The position numbers were made by a program, and so were the translations under genes. This document shows, piece by piece, positions 1 through 6,037 of a stretch of 16,121 bases of DNA. The stretch comes from CAZBWE01 sp964581905. Its GTDB lineage: Bacteria > Planctomycetota > Phycisphaerae > Sedimentisphaerales > Anaerobacaceae. Every line of letters starts with the position of its first letter. Position 1 is the stretch's first letter. Below the pieces are notes generated by a model. It was given only the letters and a program-made list of their open reading frames with translations, did no database searches and was not told the origin of the DNA. The stretch covers positions 1 through 16,121 of the forward strand of contig CAZOQJ010000047.1 of the NCBI GenBank assembly GCA_964581905.1, given 5' to 3'.

Positions 1-433
1 GCGCAACTAAGTATCGTATCGGGTTGGTACCCATACTTTTGACTGCATCAATTTGTTCGGTAACATTCATAGTACCCAACTCAGCCGTCAAAGCACCTCC
101 GACGCGTCCAGCCACCATAAGTGCCGCAAGCACAGGCCCCAATTCCTTCACTACTGAGATGTTAATCAAAACACCAAGACGCTCTTCCATACCCATAGCT
201 CTAAGCTGGTCGTATGCCTGAATTGCCAATATCATTCCTACAAATGCCCCTGTTATCATTATAACTGGTACGCTGCGAACACCAATTATCATCATTTGTG
301 TCCAGACCAAAGGATATGTCCTGCTCCTGAGACAGCTCCAGGTAGATGCGCCTATCGTCTGCCAAACAAATCGTGCAAACCGACCCGTGTTACCGACCCC
401 TGATATGGTTTTTGTTCCTACTATATCAATCAT
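1..433 (-). CDS. mlaE: MlaE-family ABC transporter permease, C-terminus cut by window edge
   Basis: Reading the minus strand from an ATG at 433 gives 144 codons running off the left edge without a stop. The protein is the N-terminal half or more of an MlaE/YrbE permease, the inner-membrane subunit of MCE-type ABC systems that move phospholipids between inner and outer membrane. A hydrophobic segment lies at about residues 53-72. The family signature is at residues 97-140: ELGPVLAALMVAGR, then GGALTAELG, then QIDAVKSMGTNPIRYLV. This signature is strong enough to name the family from sequence alone. The family is usually about 255 residues, so roughly 110 are missing. Partner genes (ATPase, MCE-domain protein) would lie to the left, outside the window. 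The start has no strong Shine-Dalgarno, only a GGGG about 9 nt upstream, so the exact start is less sure than the family. Confidence 0.93.
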   Translation of the reverse strand, partial: MIDIVGTKTISGVGNTGRFARFVWQTIGASTWSCLRSRTYPLVWTQMMIIGVRSVPVIMITGAFVGMILAIQAYDQLRAMGMEERLGVLINISVVKELGPVLAALMVAGRVGGALTAELGTMNVTEQIDAVKSMGTNPIRYLVA

Positions 434-1126
434 AATATCGGACCCCGAAATACTTTTTAAGACAAATTCTATAGGTGTATTTTAACTACATCGACCAGTT
501 TTGCATCGTTTTTTATCAGTCGCTTTTTTCATCGCCAGAAACACTACCTTTATATCGAAAATCAATATAAATTATTCGGTTTTCTTTTACCAAAGATTGT
601 TATGCTATGCAATTTCCTATTTTATACCTTTCATTTTTCAAAAAATGGTATTCTCTAACAATATTCATTTCTTGTACAGTTGATAGCTAATTTATTTTAT
701 TAATGCCTTTACGGTAACACTCTTGTCCCAATTCCAGTATTGCTTCGATTCCTTCCATGTTTTAACTGCTCCTAAAAATGTCTAAAACAACAACAAGAAT
801 CTTCATATAAATATGCTAATTCCCACGCATAACTACCAAAATATCGCTGTTTTTTGACAAAAAATGCGTATTTTTATTCGCTCAAAATTATGTAATACAT
901 CTAAGTATATGCAAATAAATAGCTTACATTGAATCAATGATTTAGAACGTTTTTTATTTCATATTGTAAATTGCCTATTTTAACTAAAGATTTTTCTCAT
1001 TACTAACCGATACAAACATAACTTTCAAAACATCTTGTCCAAATTAACATATGAAAATAATGACCATATTTGAATGGCAATATAGGCAATATAAGTAAAA
1101 TAGAAAATAAAAATGGAGACTAAATT
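434..1126. other. AT-rich intergenic region without a convincing gene
   Basis: About 690 bp separate the divergent mlaE and B12-domain genes. The region is very AT-rich and open frames on both strands are short and low in complexity. I see no tRNA or obvious structured RNA. Two small items stand out: a 23-codon frame with a Shine-Dalgarno on the minus strand at 687-758 (listed separately), and a perfect tandem duplication of GGCAATATA at 1076-1093, about 35-50 nt before the next start codon. Promoters for the two flanking genes are expected here, but I found no unambiguous -35/-10 pair. Confidence 0.6.
687..758 (-). CDS. Possible 23-residue small ORF or gene remnant
   Basis: On the minus strand an ATG at 758 opens 23 codons ending in TAG. 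The peptide begins MEGIEAILELGQECYRKG and ends NKIN. A GGAG lies 9 nt before the ATG, and the composition (alternating acidic, hydrophobic and basic residues) looks more like a real amphipathic N-terminus than the surrounding AT-rich frames. I do not recognise it. It could be a small protein, the first exon-like stub of a gene whose remainder was deleted, or chance. It is too short for coding statistics. Confidence 0.2.
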   Translation of the reverse strand: MEGIEAILELGQECYRKGINKIN

Positions 1127-1864
1127 ATGTTGAAAGAAGGCACTTTGGAGCGTTATTTAGAACCACTACTGCGTGGCGATAGAAAAAGCTGCCGAGTTGT
1201 TATAGAAGAGGCCTTACAGAGTGGAGTGCCCGCCAACTCTGTTTATGTCAATATAATATGGCCAATCATGGTGGAAATTGAAAAATTGCTGCATTCTGAT
1301 AAAATCACTCCTGTTCAGGAACATTTAGCTACCCGCATTAATCACACAATAGTTGACCAGTTACAAAATAAGTTGCCATGTAAACCAAGCAAAGCTAAAA
1401 AAATGGTTGTTTGTTGTGCACCTCATGAAATACAAGAGCTTGGGGCACAAATGATGGCAGATTTGTTTGAAAGTAGTGGCTGGGAAGTTAAGTTTTTGGG
1501 TGGTGGATTAACTAATGATGATATCCTTGCCTTTATAAACGAATACGGCCCTGATATTCTACTAATGTATGGTATCTCTCCAAGACAAGCACCGGATATA
1601 CGCCAGCTTATAGATACGATAAGAGCAATAAATGCCTGGCCGAATATGCGAATTATGGTTTCAGGCGGGTTATTTAACCGTGCTGAGGGACTTTGGGAAG
1701 AAATCGGAGCTGACCTATTTGCTGAAACAGCCCTTGAGGCTGTTAATTTGGCATCAACAGAGAATCCAACCCCGCGTTTCGAGCGCAGAACAATAAACCG
1801 CAGAAAAAAGAAGCAACAAACAATACCACAAGAGCTTCAAATGCTTATAAATAATAGTTCTTAG
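1127..1864 (+). CDS. Cobalamin-binding-fold (B12-binding) regulatory-type protein, atypical ligand motif
   Basis: This 245-residue protein has the two-part layout of cobalamin-binding modules. Residues 1-85 form an all-helical cap (B12-binding_2-like, with a conserved-looking LLRGDR start and VNIIWPIM). Residues 91-210 form a Rossmann-like B12-binding domain ending in the IMVSGG glycine loop at 176-181 and GADLFAET. A basic tail follows at about 217-230. There is no DNA-binding, methyltransferase or PAS domain. In CarH/LitR- and MetH-type domains the lower cobalt ligand is the His of (D/E)xHxxG. Here the aligned stretch is PHEIQELG (residues 99-106), so the position reads ExQxxG with Gln103. 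A neighbouring His100 is out of register. The protein may therefore bind B12 differently, or not at all. A GGAG sits 8 nt before the ATG. The gene stands alone and converges on cimA with a 10-bp gap. Confidence 0.85.
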   Translation: MLKEGTLERYLEPLLRGDRKSCRVVIEEALQSGVPANSVYVNIIWPIMVEIEKLLHSDKITPVQEHLATRINHTIVDQLQNKLPCKPSKAKKMVVCCAPHEIQELGAQMMADLFESSGWEVKFLGGGLTNDDILAFINEYGPDILLMYGISPRQAPDIRQLIDTIRAINAWPNMRIMVSGGLFNRAEGLWEEIGADLFAETALEAVNLASTENPTPRFERRTINRRKKKQQTIPQELQMLINNSS

Positions 1865-1874
1865 AAACAAGCAT

Positions 1875-3437
1875 TTATTTAACATCTTTCTGTAGTTTGT
1901 ATTCGACAGAGTCGACGAGGGCCTGCCAAGAGGCCTCGATGATGTTTTCAGAGCAGCCAACTGTGCCCCAAACATCGCTTTTGTCCCTCGACTCAATTAT
2001 TACTCGTACACGTGCAGCGGTTCCAGCTCGAGCATTAACGACACGCACTTTATAATCAATAAGATGAATTTCGTTAATAATCGGATAAGAATCCTCAAGC
2101 GACTTTCGCAACGCTGCATCAAGTGCGTTGACCGGGCCATCACCTTCACCAACAACATGCTTAACCTTGTCTGCGACCTTCAGTTTTATTGTGGCCTCAG
2201 TAACCAGGTCTCCTGTTGCCCGTTTTTCTGTAGTGACATAGTACTTAATAAGGTCGAAAGACGGCTTGAAAGTTCCCATAACTTTTTTGACAAGCAGGTC
2301 AAAACTTGCATTGGCAGCTTCGAATTGAAAACCCTCGCTTTCAAGTTCTTGAACACGCTCAAGTATCTTTTTAGCTAATTTTTTATCCTGAGTTATCTTT
2401 GCCTTTTCTAATTCTGCTAAGACATTGGATTTACCACTTAGTTCAGATATGAGGAACTTGCGCTCGTTGCCGACAAGTTCCGGAGCGATGTGCTCATAGG
2501 CGTATTTGCTCTTTCGCAGGGCGTCAACATGCAAGCCCGCCTTGTGGGCAAAGGCACTCTCGCCAACATAGGGCATATTCATCACTGGCGTTAGATTTGC
2601 AATCTCGAAGATAAAACGTGATACCTCTGTTAGTGTCCTGGTTTTTTCCGGACTAAGAACTTCAAATCCCGTCTTAAACACAAGGTTTGGAATAATGGTG
2701 CAGAAATTAGCGTTGCCACATCTTTCACCGAGTCCGTTCATTGTGCCCTGAACGTGGCGGGCACCAGCTCGAACCGCAGCGAGCGTATTAGCTGTGGCAC
2801 AGTCAGTGTCATTGTGCGCGTGAATGCCGACCACCATTGGACTGAACTTTTCACAAACGACACTCGTAATTTCATGCACTTCATCCGGCAAAGAACCGCC
2901 ATTCGTATCACAAAGCACCAGCACATCGGCACCGGCTTCAGCAACAGCAGCCAAAACCTTCATCGCATATTCCGGATTATTCTTGTAGCCATCGTAGAAA
3001 TGTTCAGCATCAAAGATGAGCTCAAGGCTGTGCTTTTTTAGAAACTCAACTGACTCAGCGCACATAGAAATGTTCTCATCGAGCGAGCAACCAAGTACAT
3101 TAGATACGTGCATATCCCAGCTTTTGCCGACAAGAGTAGCAGCCTGAGTTTTGCACTCGAGTATTGCTTTGAGCGAAACGTCATCCGAAACACTGGTATT
3201 AGCCCTTCGGGTGCTGCCGAATGCTACAATTTTTGAATTCTTCAAGCCGAGTTTTGCCACTTCGGCAAAGAACTGCGTCTCTTTGGGGTTAGAGCCGGCA
3301 TATCCGCCCTCAATGTAATCGAGGCCAAGCTCGTCTATGCATTTTGTAATTGAGAGCTTATCATCCAGCGAAAAACTGACACCTTCAGCCTGCATACCAT
3401 CGCGGAGGGTCGTGTCGTAAAGCTTTATCTTTTCCAT
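1875..3437 (-). CDS. cimA: (R)-citramalate synthase CimA
   Basis: This 520-residue enzyme condenses pyruvate and acetyl-CoA to (R)-citramalate, the first step of the threonine-independent route to isoleucine. It belongs to the HMGL-like/2-isopropylmalate synthase superfamily. The N-terminal TIM barrel carries LYDTTLRDGMQAEG (residues 6-19, with Arg12 and Asp13 at the active site). HAHNDTDCATANT at 206-218 holds the metal-binding His pair, and GTMNGLGERCGNAN lies at 231-244. A LeuA-type C-terminal regulatory domain occupies roughly 390-510. The start MEKIKLYDTTLRDGMQAEG and total length match the long citramalate synthase subfamily rather than LeuA or NifV. The Shine-Dalgarno is weak (GAG about 8 nt before the ATG), but a good promoter lies just upstream. 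Cytoplasmic. No other leucine or isoleucine genes are adjacent, so it appears to be a single-gene unit. Confidence 0.93.
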   Translation of the reverse strand: MEKIKLYDTTLRDGMQAEGVSFSLDDKLSITKCIDELGLDYIEGGYAGSNPKETQFFAEVAKLGLKNSKIVAFGSTRRANTSVSDDVSLKAILECKTQAATLVGKSWDMHVSNVLGCSLDENISMCAESVEFLKKHSLELIFDAEHFYDGYKNNPEYAMKVLAAVAEAGADVLVLCDTNGGSLPDEVHEITSVVCEKFSPMVVGIHAHNDTDCATANTLAAVRAGARHVQGTMNGLGERCGNANFCTIIPNLVFKTGFEVLSPEKTRTLTEVSRFIFEIANLTPVMNMPYVGESAFAHKAGLHVDALRKSKYAYEHIAPELVGNERKFLISELSGKSNVLAELEKAKITQDKKLAKKILERVQELESEGFQFEAANASFDLLVKKVMGTFKPSFDLIKYYVTTEKRATGDLVTEATIKLKVADKVKHVVGEGDGPVNALDAALRKSLEDSYPIINEIHLIDYKVRVVNARAGTAARVRVIIESRDKSDVWGTVGCSENIIEASWQALVDSVEYKLQKDVK

Positions 3438-3455
3438 AGCTTATCTCATATATGT

Positions 3456-3483
3456 ATTATACGGTCCAATTAACACATGGCAG
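3456..3483 (-). promoter_or_regulatory. Sigma70-type promoter for cimA
   Basis: On the minus strand a perfect TATAAT (3456-3461) lies 16 bp downstream of CTGCCA (3478-3483), which matches four of six bases of the -35 consensus. Transcription would begin near 3449, about 12 nt before the cimA start codon, so the leader would be very short. The -10 box is excellent and the -35 moderate. Confidence 0.55.
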
Positions 3484-3610
3484 ATTCACGCCATTTTCAA
3501 GGTTTAATTCTACCATTTCTATACCGGATGTAAAGGGAAAATGTATTTCAAACTTCGGGGTTTTCTCATAAGCTTCTCCGCAGCAAATCCTTGCGAAGCC
3601 AGTCGGTAAT

Positions 3611-3637
3611 ATAGGGATGTCCCCTGGACACCCCTAT
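3611..3637. repeat. REP-like near-perfect hairpin between divergent promoters
   Basis: ATAGGGATGTCC and GGACACCCCTAT form a 12-bp stem with one mismatch and a 3-nt loop. There is no T-run directly after it that would make it a terminator. It lies 15 bp upstream of the -35 box serving the PEP-CTERM gene. Short palindromes of this look are often dispersed REP elements mobilised by RAYT (Y1-type) transposases, but an operator is also possible. Copy number in the genome cannot be seen here. Confidence 0.5.
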
Positions 3638-3652
3638 TTCCCCAGATTTTAC

Positions 3653-3682
3653 TTGACAAGAGCAATGCAGTAATTGTAAAAT
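3653..3682 (+). promoter_or_regulatory. Strong sigma70-type promoter upstream of the PEP-CTERM gene
   Basis: A perfect TTGACA (3653-3658) is followed after 18 bp by TAAAAT (3677-3682), five of six bases of the -10 consensus. Transcription would start near 3689. No other gene start lies between here and the PEP-CTERM protein, so the promoter probably drives that gene and the broken gene behind it. Confidence 0.65.
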
Positions 3683-3688
3683 AACTAT

Positions 3689-3875
3689 AGTAAATGTCTT
3701 TTTCGGGAATAATCACAATCGGAAAAATCAAGTGTATCAGGAGGAGAAAACCGACACGGCAGGAGGTAATTCACTGGCTGATTGCTACGGCAAGAGATGG
3801 TCTATGAGAAAATGATGGTAACGAGGTTTTTAAATCCAAAAAACAAGGAAAAAACTAATGCAAAAAGGAGAGAAA
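3689..3875 (+). other. Long 5' leader of the PEP-CTERM transcript
   Basis: About 187 nt lie between the predicted transcription start and the preferred start codon. The leader holds two AGGAGG-type ribosome-binding sequences (about 3739-3745 and 3762-3767) with no ATG in good register, and a short frame around 3727-3807 that reads like protein (RRRKPTRQEVIHWLIATA) but has no start. I could not fit it to a known riboswitch consensus, including c-di-GMP classes. It may be regulatory or a remnant of a former coding sequence. Confidence 0.3.
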
Positions 3876-4607
3876 ATGCGAAAGAAAATACCTAAAATTC
3901 TGATTTTGCTGCTTTTTATGCCGATTTTGTGCCAAGCAACAACTTTAACCTTTACCGACGACGGCACAATTGATGGGGGTAGTTACGATACAGTAGACAT
4001 ATTTTACACTGCAACGGTAGATATGACTGCGGGTTCGGTTGGTGAGATGTATATCCATAATTTGGGCACATTAAATTTCCACGGTGGTTCCATAGATGGT
4101 ATGCAACTTTGGAATTCGGGAACACTAAATCTTGAAGGTGCATCGCTTACCGACATAGAACTTTTTGATTCAAGTATCTTCAATCTTAATAGTGGTATAT
4201 TTGAGGGGATATTTGAAGCTCCCAGCTATATCACCATCAATATAAATGATGGGCAGGTCAATCAGGGCGATGGTAGACTACGAGACTATGCGATTGCGAA
4301 TATTTATGGCGGAGATTTAACTTGGGAAATGCTTAGTCTCGATGGCTATGCCGTTCTAAATGTTTATGGTGGTAATGTGGTTTTTGAACATGGGTTTTCG
4401 TTTCAAGAGAATAGTGAGTTCAATGTATATTATTCCAGTATTCTCTATTATGATGAACACATCATCGGCTATCAATTATTAGACGGCAGTAACTTCATGC
4501 TAGACCAGTTTACTCAATATGAAATTGACCAGATAAACTTTATCCCTGAACCGGCAACGTTTTTACTATTGGGCTTAGGAGGGCTTCTTATAAGAAAGAG
4601 AAAGTAA
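3876..4607 (+). CDS. PEP-CTERM sorting domain protein, small beta-helix-like surface protein
   Basis: The preferred start gives 243 residues: signal peptide (RKK, then a hydrophobic core ending in LCQA), a body of short repeats rich in Gly, Asn and aromatic residues (such as LNFHGGSIDG, LNLEGASLTD, NVYGGNVVF) suggesting a beta-solenoid, and a C-terminal PEP-CTERM tail (IPEPATF, a hydrophobic helix, then RKRK). Such tails are known to be processed by exosortase during export to the surface or extracellular matrix. No catalytic motif is visible and I cannot assign a function beyond secretion. Two in-frame starts exist. The ATG at 3876 has AGGAG five nt upstream. The one at 3858 would add MQKGEK before the signal peptide and has a weaker AAGGA. 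The exosortase gene is not in the window. The next gene begins 35 nt later with its own Shine-Dalgarno and is probably co-transcribed. Confidence 0.88.
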   Translation: MRKKIPKILILLLFMPILCQATTLTFTDDGTIDGGSYDTVDIFYTATVDMTAGSVGEMYIHNLGTLNFHGGSIDGMQLWNSGTLNLEGASLTDIELFDSSIFNLNSGIFEGIFEAPSYITININDGQVNQGDGRLRDYAIANIYGGDLTWEMLSLDGYAVLNVYGGNVVFEHGFSFQENSEFNVYYSSILYYDEHIIGYQLLDGSNFMLDQFTQYEIDQINFIPEPATFLLLGLGGLLIRKRK

Positions 4608-4642
4608 GAGAAAATCAATAACCATTTCTTAAGGAGTAAAAA

Positions 4643-5158
4643 ATGCAACTTGGAAAGAAATCTATTATAGGAATGTTTTGTTTGCTTATCTATGTGACAT
4701 TAGTAAACACAGTTCAAGCAGGAAAGTCGGTATATGTAATCTCAAGCACTAACGCGAATAAAGTACAGGCTTATAAGGTTGATGCCAACAGCTTAACTTA
4801 TCAAACTGAGTACGACACAACTTATGGAGGTCCTGTAGGTATTGCTATCGACGAATCAGAATACGGTCAGTATTTATTTCTCACTTTTGAAAATCAAGAT
4901 GAGATAGAAGTAGTTGATGCTAAATCAATGCAGTATGTGGATACTGTTATTGCTCCTCAAGCAAGTAACTTGGCTGGCCTTGTTTTTGATGATAGCAAAG
5001 ATAGACTGTACGCTATTAACAGACCTACAAATCGTCTTTATGTTTACTCTTGGGATGCGGAAAACAGAGAACTAACTTTAGTTTACGGTGACCCTTACTA
5101 TATCGAATTGGAGGATTGTGAGGACGGATATGGCCTTGCACTTGACGAAGAATATTAG
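4643..5158 (+). CDS. Fragment 1: signal peptide plus first half of a YVTN/NHL-like beta-propeller
   Basis: This 171-residue open segment starts with a clear Sec signal peptide (KK, then a hydrophobic core ending in VQA around residue 26). Propeller blade sequences follow: KSVYVISSTNANKVQAYKVD, GPVGIAIDESEYGQYLFLTF and LAGLVFDDSKDRLYAINR, each with the alternating 'value at time, variable from key' pattern of YncE/NHL-type propellers. It stops at TAG in the middle of a blade (GLALDEEY, then stop), and the same frame resumes immediately. If translated alone it would give an incomplete propeller that probably could not close. AAGGAG lies 6 nt before the ATG. Confidence 0.7.
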   Translation: MQLGKKSIIGMFCLLIYVTLVNTVQAGKSVYVISSTNANKVQAYKVDANSLTYQTEYDTTYGGPVGIAIDESEYGQYLFLTFENQDEIEVVDAKSMQYVDTVIAPQASNLAGLVFDDSKDRLYAINRPTNRLYVYSWDAENRELTLVYGDPYYIELEDCEDGYGLALDEEY

Positions 5159-6037
5159 TTGTTATATGTCGGCGATGATACCAATGATGTGAAATATTAT
5201 GACACAAACGATTGGTCAAAAGAAGGTGAAATTAGTATTACCGATTCAGCAGTTGGTATAGCAATTGATGTGCCAAATCAATATCTCTACACAGGGCCTG
5301 CATGGTTTGGAGGGAGTTATTACTTGACTCAGTATGATTTGGGCAGTAGCACTGAAAATCGTGTAGAAGTTGGTAGCTCTGTTTTGGGAATAGCAGTGGA
5401 TCAAGACACAGGTTACGTGTATCTAACAACCTATGAAGATGGTACTTCCACAACACGGGATAGATTGATGGTTTATGATCCAAATCTGACCAAACATTGG
5501 AGTTCTGGCGACATTGGTGACCCTGCTGGTTGTGCTGTTTCCGACGTTGGATATAAGGACCCTTTTTTCAGTATTGTCAAAGATGACAACGATGTTAATT
5601 GTGTTTACCCTTTAATTAGTAAAGAAGAACATGAGTTACTTGGCACACCATACAATTGGCTTTACTACAATATTGCTTGGGATGCTAATGGCTATGCCGA
5701 CAGCAATGTTGTAATCGTTGATTATCTTCCGAAGGAAGTTGATGAGCCGAACTTGATTTCCGACGGTGGTGTTTACGATAGCAATGAACATACTGTTACA
5801 TGGGATATCAATGATATAAGTGCAAATGATTCCAACGAGTTTCAGATTCGAGTTGGGGTCAATAACTGGGCAAGACCAGGTGGTGTTATCACGAATAAAG
5901 TTCAAATAGAGGGTGATGAGTACCTTAGTTGGCACATTATAGATACAAACGTGTGTTCCTGGGGTACTGAGATTATTTATGTTGACGAAGATGCCAATGG
6001 TTTCAATAACGGCACATCAATGGGACGATGCGTATAA
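5159..6037 (+). CDS. Fragment 2: remaining propeller blades and DUF11-like domain
   Basis: This segment continues the frame of fragment 1 directly after its TAG. It has no ATG at its 5' end (first possible start a TTG) and no Shine-Dalgarno, so independent translation is doubtful. It holds further propeller blades (AVGIAIDVPNQYLYTG, VLGIAVDQDTGYVYLTT) and then, from about residue 130, a DUF11-like extracellular domain (ISKEEHELLGTPYNWLYYNI, NVVIVDYLPKEVDEP, HTVTWDINDI, NSNEFQ-type strand pattern ending GVITNKVQIEGDE). The last 20 or so residues, IIYVDEDANGFNNGTS, are the first half of a motif whose second half lies in the overlapping frame of fragment 3. The final residues MGRCV come from reading past the frameshift and are not part of the original protein. 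Confidence 0.55.
   Translation: MLYVGDDTNDVKYYDTNDWSKEGEISITDSAVGIAIDVPNQYLYTGPAWFGGSYYLTQYDLGSSTENRVEVGSSVLGIAVDQDTGYVYLTTYEDGTSTTRDRLMVYDPNLTKHWSSGDIGDPAGCAVSDVGYKDPFFSIVKDDNDVNCVYPLISKEEHELLGTPYNWLYYNIAWDANGYADSNVVIVDYLPKEVDEPNLISDGGVYDSNEHTVTWDINDISANDSNEFQIRVGVNNWARPGGVITNKVQIEGDEYLSWHIIDTNVCSWGTEIIYVDEDANGFNNGTSMGRCV

Noticed and set aside
501..683. 60-codon plus-strand frame in the left intergenic region
   Set aside because: Low-complexity Phe/Ile/Asn-rich translation of AT-rich DNA without a ribosome-binding site.
3519..3731. 70-codon minus-strand frame in the cimA/PEP-CTERM gap
   Set aside because: It covers the REP-like hairpin and the strong plus-strand promoter, has no ribosome-binding site, and its product resembles no family I know.
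3727..3807. Protein-like plus-strand stretch in the leader (RRRKPTRQEVIHWLIATA)
   Set aside because: It has no start codon and is closed by stops on both sides within about 30 codons; at most a gene remnant.
3739..3850. Possible c-di-GMP or other riboswitch ahead of the PEP-CTERM gene
   Set aside because: The conserved GEMM core sequences are missing and no stable three-way fold could be drawn by eye.
6015..6025. Programmed frameshift in the dockerin protein
   Set aside because: No slippery heptamer, stimulatory Shine-Dalgarno or pseudoknot is evident, and the upstream TAG would still block translation.
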